Assembly (NCBI GenBank): GCA_025024175.1
Contig: QCXZ01000001.1
Location: 23,554,942 to 23,618,941 of the forward strand
Source of the DNA: Rhyzopertha dominica
Lineage: Eukaryota > Arthropoda > Insecta > Coleoptera > Bostrichidae
Reading direction: 5' to 3'
DNA: 64,000 nt
Positions 11,641-22,836 of the stretch are shown in pieces; the stretch's first letter is position 1, and each line of letters begins with the position of its first letter. A program made the translations under genes and the position numbers. The notes below the pieces were generated by a model, which was not told where the DNA came from, searched no databases, and was given only the letters and a program-made list of their open reading frames with translations.

Positions 11641-14158
11641 GAATATTGAAGACGGTAGAACGTGAAGGAATCCATTCTTTTGGGAAAATGCCTTTTATCG
11701 TAGCTGAATTTTTTAAACTACCGAACATTGCGTGTCCTCAGAATACCTATTTTAAGGACCAAACACAAATATTAAATATTATGAATGATATAAGCTCAGT
11801 GCTCCTCCAAATTATCAAACAAGTCAAATATGCAACAAATGCGTACCGGGCAAGCCTAGTGACGAAATCCAAGGCGTTAAAGCGCATGAGAACAATTACC
11901 ATTATAACAATGGTAATGTGCTGTACAACTCTTTTGCCGGGAACTCATTAAGTCTTTCATAAAGGATTTTTTTGTGGAAATACGGACGTTATAACATTAT
12001 ACTTATACACTTTTCTTACCAAGAACATAACAGACGTGTGTTTTTTCAACAACACAGTTATACGAATAAGAGTGTGACATACTTGGCTAACTCTTTACCT
12101 ATAGGAATGCAGCTTTAAAAGAAGTATGAGACTCCTTGATGGAATTTCCGCCAATTTATTGTTTCAAACGACTCATCTATACAGATTTGCACGCGACGTA
12201 CCAGTGATTTACAAAGGACCGAAAGATTAAAGCGTGTTATTGCTCTTACAAAAAACTTGCGAAATTGATCTAATTCTTAGACTGAGTCATTAGCATCTAG
12301 TCATTACTCGAAACTTCACAAAATTTGCGGGTTTAATCAATGTTGGATTTCTAAACTAAAAATCAAGTCATCCGTAGCCATTCCGCAAAAGTATTTAATG
12401 AATTGCTGCTCTTCGTAATAATTAAGATGGAACTTTCTTTTTTATCGATTTACTGTCAATGCAATAGTCTGCACCATAAATACAAACCTAGATAAAAACC
12501 TGTACAACATACATTGGATTTAAGTGAGGTGAAACTGAAAAACACTTTCTTGGCTGGCGGTGTTTATGCATCGATAATAGGAAATTTACCATCGTAAAGT
12601 ATATTTGGCGGAAAAGTTTACGTGACTTAAAAGGTCATGGGAAATGATGGACCGTGCTATGGTTTAGATGCTCTGAAAGCGATATCAAAAAGCTAATTAG
12701 AAATCATGCGTAGGCTTTAGTACAACATGTTATTTACCGTAATTTGCTTTTCTGGGTCATATTACTTAATAAAGTGTTAGAAATGGCTGTAGTTTTCCTA
12801 AAAAAGGCACAATTAAATCACTATATTATTCTGGAAGTTAAGCTGCTTTTTATTATTGTAATTATTTATGTTCTTCTATAGTAAGTTATAATAATAAGAA
12901 ATAGAAAACAAAATGGGTTCTTTAAACTTAACGGGCAACATTAATGAGAAAGCGTTACTTTTATTTTACAAACACCTACCTACATTTACCTGATGCTACT
13001 AGTTGTATAATATAAAAAAGTATGTTGATCTCATATAGTTTAGTTCATACAGCACCACGTTATGCAAGAATATCCAATAACCTCTTTCTTTAAACCGACA
13101 GATTGGATTGATACTCAAACGTGGGTACATATTGTAGAGGTATAATTAAACTTTATTTAACACATACATTCAGAATAACTAAAAAAGAGATTTTACTACA
13201 ATCCTATTTTTATTAATTATGTTTGAGAGTAATTATGAAACTAAATTGATAAAATTAACAAGGATATCATTTTCCCTATTCAAAGAATGCGCTGTCTCCC
13301 ATAGTAATAACTGTACATGTAATTGTTTTTATAAACATAATTCGAACCACACGCCATTAGAGAGTGCACCTAATGACAGACCTGGCATTTTAGTTATTAC
13401 TACAATGCGAGTTATGTTTTTTCATAAGCAGATATCACTGGACGACATGACATTAATGCGTTTCTCCTACATTAAACAACGTTACGGAATGCCGTTACAA
13501 ATTAATAATGAATGCTTAGATGCAATTAAATTTAATAGGCTGAGCTCGTATGTTATAATCCTTCTGATGACAGTAACTGGTGTTTATGCACAAGTCGCGG
13601 CAAGCATAATTTACTTTCGGACCCTTAAAATGCCGAAAAAACATATGGAATTGTTTGTTTCTTCACGTGCGTCTTCTATTGTCTCCAATAAATTCTGCAC
13701 CTTAATTTAGAAATTTCAGAACAAGTAATCTATAAAAATACTACAACGCGAAACTTCTTCACTTAATTCTACCAAGTTTTGAAATAACCATCCACGTTTT
13801 ACATTACTCACATCCAATAAAATGTTGATTTCCAATGAAATGTATCGATAATATGACACCCGAAGTTACTTGCGCTTGTGATTTTAGCTTTTAAGTGCTT
13901 TTAACTAAAAATGTTTATATTCAGCCTTGGAGCTTAATACTACATTACATTGATGGTGAAGCTTACTCTGCATCGTTCTGTTTTTGCGTAGTACGTTTGA
14001 TTTTTTGGCACAGAAAAATTACTCCATACAAGTTATCAAACGCAATCAAGAAACACGCAAGCACAGCTCTATTGTAAAAATCTCTCATTTTATCGCACAA
14101 TCAGCCCAATCCGTTGAGCCGCTCTCGACCACTTATATAACTCTCATTATATATATAT
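11641..14158. other. No recognised gene
   Basis: AT-rich sequence. The longest open frame (13,219-13,710, 163 codons) has no recognisable domain and unlikely composition, and I treat it as chance. Confidence 0.4.
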
Positions 14159-14841
14159 AGGCCTAAACTAACTAGGGGTATGTCGACCTAAGGTTGGAAC
14201 ACAAAGAGTACTCTTTTTTCCTTGCTAAGCTTTCGACTTTATTTCCAAGTCTTCATCAAAGCGTCTACAATAAATACATTTGCAATTTGGAAACAAACAA
14301 TTTAAACTTTACTTACAGAAATTTGAGGTTATGTGTACACGATCTTATTAAACATAATTGTATTTAACAGTAATATTTGTATGGTTCTCTCTCCCGAACA
14401 GAAGTTGTGTCAAAAATTAATTTTAAAAGACTAAGAACATTTATCTAGTTTGATGATCACAGATATCGTTAAAATTCAGACAAAATCACAAAACACGTTA
14501 AAATTCTTTATCACCAAAGTTTGTCAGCTGTCAATTCCGCAACAGTTTCCCCTCAATCTGCTGCCAACTACACAACAAGATGGCCGCTGCCAACCATCAA
14601 TTTTTGAGTATCCTAACCAATTGCATTCAAAATTTTGTTATGTTCTAAATGCAATTATTCCAATAAGTCAACCTCAAATTTCTGTAAGTAAAGTTTAAAT
14701 TGTTTGTTTCCAAATTGCAAATGTATTTATTGTAGACGCTCTGATGAAGACTTGGAAATAAAGTCGAAAGCTTAGCAAGGAAAAAAGAGTACTCTTTGTG
14801 TTCCAACCTTAGGTCGACATACCCCTAGTTAGTTTAGGCCT
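14159..14841. mobile_element. Near-perfect fold-back element with 172-bp inverted repeats
   Basis: The left arm (14,159-14,330) and right arm (14,670-14,841) are reverse complements over 172 bases. I can find only one difference, at 14,259 against 14,741. The spacer is about 339 bases and has no open frame. Both arms carry a hammerhead-like motif near their middle. A diverged relative lies at 61,716-62,320, with shared spacer words such as TTGTGTCAAA followed by TTTTAAAA. Near-identity of the arms implies a recent insertion or ongoing gene conversion. I find no clear target duplication. Inverted terminal repeats containing hammerhead motifs are known for Penelope-like retroelements, so a non-autonomous member of that group is possible. 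A fold-back DNA transposon is the alternative. Confidence 0.8.
14738..14776 (+). ncRNA. Hammerhead-ribozyme-like motif (type I, short stem III)
   Basis: The parts occur in order: a 3-bp stem I strand GCT (14,738-14,740); the core CTGATGA (14,741-14,747); stem II GACTT/AAGTC (14,749-14,753 with 14,761-14,765) around a 7-base loop; GAAA (14,766-14,769); a self-complementary AGCT that could form stem III in a dimer (14,769-14,772); T as the cleavage-site base; and AGC (14,774-14,776) closing stem I. One extra A at 14,748 between core and stem II departs from the classical consensus and may weaken or abolish activity. The opposite arm has TTGATGA in place of CTGATGA. Confidence 0.5.
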
Positions 14842-15107
14842 CAACGTAGTAACCGACCGTTACTATATATATTGATTGCACCTTGTAATTCTACAAATTC
14901 CTTTAACCGAATTATTTTTTAATTGATATTTATACTTATGAACTTATGTCCATTTTATCTATCCAAGTCTTCATTCCCGTACGTAAGAAATGTTTACCTG
15001 CTTGTTCATACTTTTTATATCACAATATAAATAGTGTAGTTTATTATTACGGTACGAAAAACCTTTAGATGTAAATCAATACACAGGGTTTCTATAAATG
15101 AATCATG

Positions 15108-15395
15108 CATCCAGGGCGCTTATGGAAATTATCTCAGGAAAGTGACGTATACTTGTCATCTAGATTATATGATATATTTTAATATGGGGAAACTCCTGGG
15201 AGTGTGTATTTTCAACATATTCTGTGGTGTTTTGTGGGGGTTAATTAACTTTAAGGTTGCAGAAAGCTCACATTTCGGAGCTGTGGGGTGACATTAATCT
15301 GCAACCTTTAGTACTATCGCCGTGCATATTGTAGCTTGGCAGCAGTTACAAAAAGGCGGCACAAAGAATTCAGAAATCAACGTTGCCCGCGTTCC
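15108..15395 (+). mobile_element. Short non-autonomous element, deletion derivative of the copy at 40,677
   Basis: The block begins CATCCAGGGCGCTTATGG and ends in a CCCGCGTTCC stretch. It is flanked by a 10-base direct repeat, ATGAATCATG, at 15,098-15,107 and 15,396-15,405. The same words occur in the same order at 40,677-41,325 (GGGAGTGTGTATTTTCAACA; GCAGAAAGCTCACATTTCGG; GCATATTGTAGCTTGGCAGC), where the copy is more than twice as long. No coding capacity. Confidence 0.7.
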
Positions 15396-15405
15396 ATGAA
15401 TCATG

Positions 15406-16359
15406 TATAGGTACATCCATAAAGGATGCAAATACATAAAGACTTATTATCTCGCTTTATAGAAGTACCTATGTATTTTTTTAAAGAATATCAAAATGAT
15501 AAACGAAATATTTATGTACTTTGTGATTCGGCTTAGGCTTCTAGATTGAGATTCTCGAAAAAATTCGAGACGAGACTGAGATATTTCTTGTTTCAGCAGC
15601 AACATTAACATGGATTTAATTTTTTTCTGATTTACTTCTAGTAGAAAGTGCTTTCGTTTTACAAGTTTGATTACAAAATCTGTAAGGTAAATACTTCATT
15701 TTGTCCATGTCCACGAAAAGTACCAATAAGATAAATTTTATTATTACCTATACGGCATTGATTTTCATTGTATTTTTTAATAAAAACACGTATTTAAAGA
15801 GCATGAATAGGTTAAAAAAGATTAAATAAATATTGACAGTGCCGTGCTTCTAGGCAACTTCTGCGTTGTTAATTAAAAGAAATAGTATTAGTATTACGCA
15901 AGAATATTTTAGATGCATTTACATCACTTACACCTTCAAGCTAACTATGTAGTGTAATAATTATTATAAAGAAATCGAAAAGTGCTGAGGATTCCAGTTC
16001 GAAAATAACAGGCAAATAGGTACATAACACTTCGAAACCCGCGAACCTGTTTTTGCAGTTATGAAGAGTTTAAAAGTGGAAGAAAGAAGCAAGAAGAAGC
16101 TTAAATTATAGAACAAGCAATCTCTACAGCACCATTCGTACTGACAAAATACGGTTCCGTTATTGCTACCTGAAGAGACCCAACAAAGATGCTTATTTTC
16201 AATTTTTCATCGCTCACGGAGAAGTTTTTCATATGTCAACAAGAACCTGCTCTGGGTTGTAAGTGTACCATAGTCGTAACCCGCCTACTGTGCACAGTTC
16301 CACTTAGGTGGCGCGTTTCCATGTTCCATGTTTCCATGTTCAGTAGTGGCAAGCAGTTG
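15406..16359. other. Unassigned AT-rich sequence
   Basis: Nothing recognised beyond AT-rich filler. The flanking repeats account for the ends. Confidence 0.4.
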
Positions 16360-17010
16360 GATATGACAAAGATAGTGAAAGTAAGAGACATTATTAAAGA
16401 AATTTTAAATCAAGAATGGGGATATTAATGGATTATCCTAAAACTGGTGAAGGTGATGGAAATAGTGCTGAAAGACTTTTTAGCCGCCCGTCTCTGCCTG
16501 CATCTATAACAGGAATTGATGATTTACTGTCGTTTTGCAAACATCCACATGTGGTTACGATCTAGATGCAAATTCATTTCATAATCGAGAGGGCAGGAAT
16601 TGTATGCGTGTCCATCTATCCCTGGTTTTATGTGCCAACTATTGTTCACAAAATGCACGCTTCTGCTGTAATAACAAAATTTGCTTTTTTGCCCATAAGA
16701 TTATTATTAGAAGAGACCCAGGAGTCTACAAATAAATATCTAAAACTTTTCATGAACATTCCAATAGATAATTTTCTAGAGTTGCTGCGAGGGTGAACCT
16801 TATGAATAGGTTTTTGATTTCACTAGATTCCTTATTTCCTTCTTTTAGAAAACTTCAACAAAAGAGAAGAAGAAATGTCTGCCAGATGTATTGACAGTTT
16901 AAAACAACTTCAAGTTCAGCCTCCAACGTACGAAAAAGGACAACTGTGATGAAGAGCTTGAGATTAATTTCTACTTAAATTTAAGTGATAGTGATTTCTA
17001 AACCGTACCT
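16360..17010 (+). pseudogene. Decayed fragment of a repetitive arthropod protein family (YPWxxxPTxVHK type)
   Basis: Successive frames give IIKEILNQEWG, then PKTGEGDGNSAERLFSRPSL and ASITGIDDLL. Next come IYPWFYVPTIVHKMH, LLLEETQESTNKYLK and finally MNRFLISLDSLFPSFRKL. This order matches an uncharacterised protein family I recall as multicopy in arthropod genomes (GNDGNTxRRFF, YPWYYMPxxVHK, LSEEAQExxNK, SSDPLI blocks). I cannot say what it does. Its multicopy nature suggests a transposon-borne gene. Frame shifts and stops show it is dead here. Confidence 0.55.
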
Positions 17011-17539
17011 GTAGAAAATTGATTAGGTAGTATTATTAAGTTAGTACAAAGAAAAAGTTGTTACACAAATAAGTTTTATTGCCTTACTTGTGCTACTCTA
17101 ACTAAAAATATAGAATAACAACTCAGTTTCAGCCCCCAACCACGCTGTACTTATAGGTACCTTAGTCGGTCTTTTAAAATTGTTAAGATACAGTTTGATT
17201 TTTGTCATATTTGCAAATACTGTTAGGATACACGTACGTATTGCACTGATTGTTTGAATATTTGAATGTATTCTTGTTCCATTACAATTAGATACGTAAT
17301 TTAGTATACTCTACTGTGAAACAAAATAATCTCTTGCCAACAACTTTCATTAATAATAATTGAGTGACTGCATTTTTCTTAAATAATAGGTCGCCAAAAT
17401 ATTGAAAGGCATTAATAATTAAGTAATTGCAGTAATCTTGCATAAAAAGATCTTTTAATTTCAGATAGAGCGATTTGAAAGTACCTGTTACCAAATTGCA
17501 CAATGTGAATAATTAAATATGTAACGTTATTATAGTTGC
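17011..17539. other. Unassigned AT-rich sequence
   Basis: No gene or repeat recognised. The base composition changes sharply at about 17,540, where the CpG-rich island begins. Confidence 0.4.
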
Positions 17540-17914
17540 ACCGCAAAGCTGGGGAAAACTCTCGATTTTCATCACGACCCGCACAGTCTCTATCGACCGC
17601 CGCCGCGTAGAAAAAAGAAAACAGCGGAACATCGCCGTTAGTAGTGCACTAGACATCACAGCATTTGTAAACAAAACGAGCGTAGCAGGAAGCACGCATG
17701 CGAAATTAGTCCGGTCGCCGAAAACACGTTTTCGTGAGTCCGGAGATAGCAACGCGCGATTAGACGGGAAACTTTGAATTCACGAAATGCCCGCCTTCCA
17801 ACGGTGCCTTGGACCTGCGAGGGAGCAAACGACCACCTAGATCTGTTCCAGTTGCGGTAATGATTACGCGAGTTCTGGTGGTGTTTGTGTTTTAACATGA
17901 CTTGAACTGACAAG
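17540..17914 (+). promoter_or_regulatory. CpG-rich island, candidate promoter and 5' UTR exon
   Basis: This stretch is much richer in G+C and CpG than its AT-rich surroundings and has no TATA box. A splice-donor-like ACAAG|GTAAAC stands at 17,914/17,915 on the plus strand. A spliced leader from here could join the acceptor at 22,670, just before the pentraxin start codon. Open frames on the minus strand of this island have no recognisable domains. It could equally drive a minus-strand gene or be an enhancer. Confidence 0.35.
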
Positions 17915-17969
17915 GTAAACACAAAGTTGAATGAATTCAAAGGTGCACTCGTTGTGAAACATTCTGAAT

Positions 17970-18391
17970 TAGGTATAGCTTGGAAACACTTTTGACTAGA
18001 TTTATCAAATAGGTCTGACGATCGCTTCGATCATAAACATTTTCAAACAGCATCAAAAGTATACTAAACTCAAATATATATGCACAATTTTGTCAAAGTT
18101 CCTTTCTTTTACAGGGACTGTAAAATTTAGTTGTAAAAATTTCTGGTCTGTTTTTTGAAGGTCAACTTTTAAACTTTCGTAATATCAAATCTAGGCCAGA
18201 GATTTTTACAACTAAATTTTAAAGCTCTGTAAAATTAAGAGACTTGTACAAAATTCTGCACATCTGAGTTCAGTATACTTTTGATGCTCTTTGAAAATGA
18301 CCGTTTATAGTCCAAACAATCGTAACAGTTATTTAATAAATCTCGTTTAACAAAACACATTCAAACAATCAGCTTCCAAGCTACCTACTTA
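17970..18391. mobile_element. Fold-back or MITE-like element with long imperfect inverted repeats
   Basis: The left half (from TAGGTATAGCTTGG) and the right half (to CCAAGCTACCTA) are imperfect reverse complements over roughly 190 bases each. Examples are AGCATCAAAAGTATACT with AGTATACTTTTGATGCT and TTTAGTTGTAAAAAT with ATTTTTACAACTAAA. The unpaired centre is only about 50 bases. No coding capacity. It is unrelated in sequence to the 14.2-kb palindrome. A TA target duplication is possible. Confidence 0.7.
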
Positions 18392-19659
18392 ATAAAAATT
18401 TTAAATAATTGAATTAGAAATATGTAGATATGTAGATAGACCAACAATTATTTTATTTCGCAACTCATAAACTTATTAAAGTTTACTTCCACTCTTTTAA
18501 TTTACTAATTACTAAAATTTCAAGATAACCCTGAAATTAATAAACACCAGTTAAGAAAAAGTTTCCTGTTGAGTATTGCGATCTCATAGTCTTTAACATA
18601 AAAAGAAGGTTGTTAACGACTCATCAACTTCCAAAGTTCAAATATTTGACTTACGTTATCCTTATAATTCTATGCACAACATTTTCATTTTTAAACACTT
18701 TCAAATGCAACTTTGACAGTTAACTTTGACGACCATGATAAGTAGCCACTGTTTCAATGTCGTATTGTTTTTTTGAATAATTGCTGAACAAGGAAATTGT
18801 ACTGCCATTTAATTTAATTGACCGTTCTTATGCATTATTGCGACAGTTATTTAAATTACAATATTGCTAGTTTATACTTTTCTATTAGTACCATGAATTT
18901 TGCGCCTTGTACTCATAGGTATAGGAACAGGTTAATATGATTCTGCTGCTTGCAGTGAGTAGGTAGTGGGTATTGAGATAGTAAATGAAAATGTAAATGT
19001 ATAGGTACTGTTTATTTTAAAGAAAATAACATTTCTTTATTATTTTTACTCGGCTTTATATGTATCACTTACGTATTTATTTTGAATGTTAGTTATATAG
19101 AACGCTGTTTTAATGCTTTTGGTATCAATTTTCTTTGCTAAATGGGATGCCATGTACTTTTTTTTACTTTGAAAAGCGGCGTCGAGTTAGTTAAGTATTG
19201 TGTTAAATGATTGTTCTATCATATTAATGATTTCCCATTGACTTTGTATTTAATCAAAGTAATTTGTATCAATAAAGAGAAATACATACGATTCTAATTT
19301 GCGGTGAGTGAGTTCAACAAAAATGCAGAAGCCTCTAGACGCTTGTACCGTAATTGCTTTCCTCATAGACTGGTGTCTTACGGTACATTTTTTAAAGCTA
19401 GCGAAACATTTGCGTGTGAATGACTGGTTCCAAAAGAAAAGGACTATTTATAAGTCTAAGGAAGGAAGGACACTACGTGATGTGCTAGTGTAGATCTCAA
19501 TATTTCAGTTGTCTGATAATAACGGAGGCGTATATTTCCTATTCATCGATATAATAAATTTTAAAGAGCAATACACTGCACCCAATCTTTATTATTGCCC
19601 GGTGATTATAAAGGTACATAGCTATTTGGAGAACATAATGTGATAAGATTTCACAATAA
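18392..19659. other. No recognised gene
   Basis: AT-rich sequence. The short open frame at 19,308-19,493 lies just ahead of the transposase relic and could be its scrambled N-terminal part, but it does not match clearly. Confidence 0.35.
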
Positions 19660-20090
19660 TGGAATAGCTAGCAGTGGACATAACTTTCAGTAATGGTCAC
19701 AAGAAAATCTAAATTGTCTTAGAGAAACAGACCTGGGGAGTTAATGGGGGGTTGTTAGTGGTCACTCTGTAGGTCCAAAATTCTACGGAGGTAAACTTAT
19801 CTAGGTGTAAACTACCGGATTACCTAAAAGAGGGACAACATGATGATCACTACCACATAACGGAAGAATTGTAACCGATTATGGTTTGGAGATCATATTT
19901 AAGTGCCTCATTAAATCTCCAGATCTTACACAGCTGGACTTTTTTCTTCGACCTTATATTAAATACAAAATGTACACTACATCCCTAACTAATATCGATG
20001 ATCTCAAAGAATGTCGCACATTAAATGATGAAACTTCTCCTCAAGGTTGCATTCAAGGGGTGAGAACAAGGGAATAGTTATGTTTCGTGC
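19660..20090 (+). pseudogene. Decayed Tc1/mariner-type transposase, catalytic-domain fragment
   Basis: Frames near 19,678-19,800 give WSQENLNCLRETD, a WGV block and GPKFYGG, matching the HYWSQENPxW...WGVNVWCGI...GPxFFEG region after the first catalytic Asp. At 19,886-20,030 an open stretch reads IKSPDLTQLDFFLRPYIKYK followed by MYTTSLTNIDDLKE, matching the strongly conserved SPDLTPLDFFLWGYxKxKVY block. CFVQNEGAF near 20,085 resembles the C-terminal tail. Several shifts and stops break it, and the region between the two blocks is poorly preserved. Confidence 0.7.
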
Positions 20091-22670
20091 AGAATGAAGG
20101 TGCTTTTGATACATAATGGATTGATTTGTTGCTTTTTTTAATTTTATTATAAAAATATTGTTAGACTTCAGGTGTAAACTACAGGGTATGCTATTAAAGA
20201 AAAACAATTGATAATATACAATTAATTTAAGCTCATGATATCCTAGAGTTCCAGACTTCCAGAAAGCATTTTGCCTAAAAGAGAGCAGAGTTAAACATAT
20301 ATTATTTTTAAGCATTCGTCAAAGTAAACCAAATATTTTAAGAGCTACGTAATTTAAATTAATCAGATAGATTCATATAATAGACCCATTACATACATAT
20401 ATACATAACCAAGCATTTAGTAAATATTAATTAATTTTTGGATGTTACTGACATTACAATTTGTAATGTCGTAGGCATCCATTATGCATTCGTTTCACTT
20501 CTGTTAAATGACCCATTTTAAATACAGTTATGTACTTAAAACACTAAACGTTTAAGCGAAACTAATAGCATCTTCATCTAAAAAGCTTGAAAGTTACTAA
20601 GAAAGGCATCCAGACATACCTCATTAGGTGTCTTCTTACGTATTAGCGCAACAAAAATGATATAAAACAACTGAACGCCATACAGAATTTGCAAGTTTAT
20701 TAACGATATTAACGTGAATTCGCATTTCTTGTTCCAAAAAGAAAGGATTATATACGTGTTTACCATTGCCATCTCGATTTTGCCGACATCTGCAACGGGA
20801 AGATTAACCCAGATATTGTTTCTGGGAATAGAAATTGAACAAGTGAAGCTTGCGATTTACATGAGTCGCCTGCTTTGATCCATGATTTGAAGAGGCTTAT
20901 TAGAGCAGGTTTATGTTACTAACTTTCACGGTGTCAAAATATTAGCAGCCGTTGCAAACCGTTATGGTAAGGACCTGACGTGAAAAAGGTACAGGTGATA
21001 AGAACCGTTTTCGAGAGCAATAAATGGACAAAGTCACTGCCGTAGCCTTGTAGTGTGCTAACAGCCTCGATAGGCACGCATGTCAATCTTGAATGAGAGC
21101 TATAAATGAATGAAAAGATACGTAACCGCTGTCCGTAAGTATAATTATAAATTTTATAAAGTAGCTGGACTAATGGATGTCGATACTTATTACAACAGAC
21201 GGCACGTGGTACATATGAGAGCAATTAAACGGTAGAAAGTATAATTTAAAAAATAACACATTTCGTAGGTAACTTTCTAGTTAAAACAGCGTCGTATCAA
21301 TTAGCGCACATGGTGTCATATTTCATTGAATAATTTAGATCAAATCAGCGACTCGGTCTGATACACAACACCTAATTTCACACATGTAAAATGCGAGTGG
21401 AAGATTTTTGCTACAACAGTAATACATTATCACAGGAACTATATTTGAGTGAAGTAGGTAATATAGCAAACGCAAGTGAATATTTACTTCTTCTAGACAT
21501 CTGTTACTGAGACGGTGAAATAGAGAAAACTATATGAAAGAAGAATATTGAATTACTAAAGGAAAAGCTTGATATCGTTGGACAGCAAACATGACAAAAA
21601 AGTTGTTAACAAGAAACAGAGTACGGGTATTATAATGANGAAAATGGATAAACACAATATCTTCAACACTACAACAAAGCTGGGAAATTACAAATGTTGA
21701 AAGTAACGGAAATAAAAAATGTCAGCAGTTGAATAACAAAAACGAAGAAATAAACCTTTGATAATGGAAACAACATTAAAGAACTCAACAATTAAGGGTG
21801 TAACAAGACTATTTGGGTGTTTATTTGAAGAGCTTCTGGGAACATACAATAAGAAAAAATGAATGACTATTTATCAAGTCTATATGAAGATAACTATATT
21901 GTATGCCAAGAATTAATAAACACACAGAGAGTTCTTATGCCACTGCTGTGTTTCCAGCCAACAGTTCGATCACAAGCTTCTTTTTTTAGTAAAAGACCTA
22001 GACTAACAAATGGAAAAACAAGGGTCCTTAAAAAGAATATAATAACAAGGAGGCAGAATCTGGAAGCATATGGCCTATCATCACACGTGGTAGAGATTTG
22101 TGAACTGTACTTAATGTTTACTAAATAAGATTTTTTTACAAAATGTTATTTACCAAATATTATTATTATTATTCACTACATATACATTATATTTTTTTAC
22201 TTAATATTCGAATACTTTGTATTTTAGACGATTGGCTCCAAATTGTAATGCGATTGAACAAGTTTCACTAAATAAAAAGCTTAGAAGCAAGCTGATTGTT
22301 ATTTGTTTTGCGGTTTGTCAGACAGCTTTGATGAACGTTGACCTAACGGTCATTATAACAAAAAAACATCAAAACTATTCAATCATAACTTGAAAACATA
22401 CAACAAAGTGTCTTAATAAATAATATTGACCTAGTTCTAAAATTTAATTAGACGTAGTGTACTGCAGGGGTCAGAACTGGGCCAGCGGGACCACTTATGT
22501 TATTATTTATATGAATAATTTCTATTATACTGTTACAGGATCATCTTTCATTATAAATGCTAACAGTACAACGGCAATTATTCAAACAAACGGGAACGTA
22601 TTGACAACAAAAATTTTTCATGCAACCTTTGTCTTTTTTTCTTATAATTAGACCCTTTTTAAATTTTTAG
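20091..22670. other. No recognised gene; upstream of the pentraxin start
   Basis: AT-rich sequence with no supported coding region. An open frame at 21,859-22,125 (89 codons) shows no domain. If the 5' UTR model is right, this is intronic. The last bases (TTTAAATTTTTAG) look like an acceptor ending at 22,670. Confidence 0.35.
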
Positions 22671-22674
22671 AATA

Positions 22675-22836
22675 ATGAGCACATGGGAGCTGTACTTGAT
22701 AGTGACGTATTTCTTGCTACTTAGAAACTCAAGCAGCAGTTTATCAAGATACAGTCACACTTCTCTGGAATTGGATTATAACCAAAATCGTCCTACGATT
22801 GACACAGTTACATTGACACAACGAGGATACCTACAG
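22675..22836 (+). CDS. Pentraxin gene, coding exon 1
   Basis: Encodes residues 1-54: signal peptide, a Ser-rich stretch, and the start of the domain ending QRGYLQ. The ATG is the first in the exon after an acceptor-like AG at 22,670. The exon ends CTACAG|GCAAGT, a textbook GC-type donor. Using the nearby GT at 22,841 would shift exon 2 out of the pentraxin frame. Confidence 0.75.

Noticed and set aside
13219..13710. 163-codon open frame on the plus strand
   Set aside because: No recognisable domain, irregular composition, no splice or promoter context. Likely chance in AT-rich DNA.
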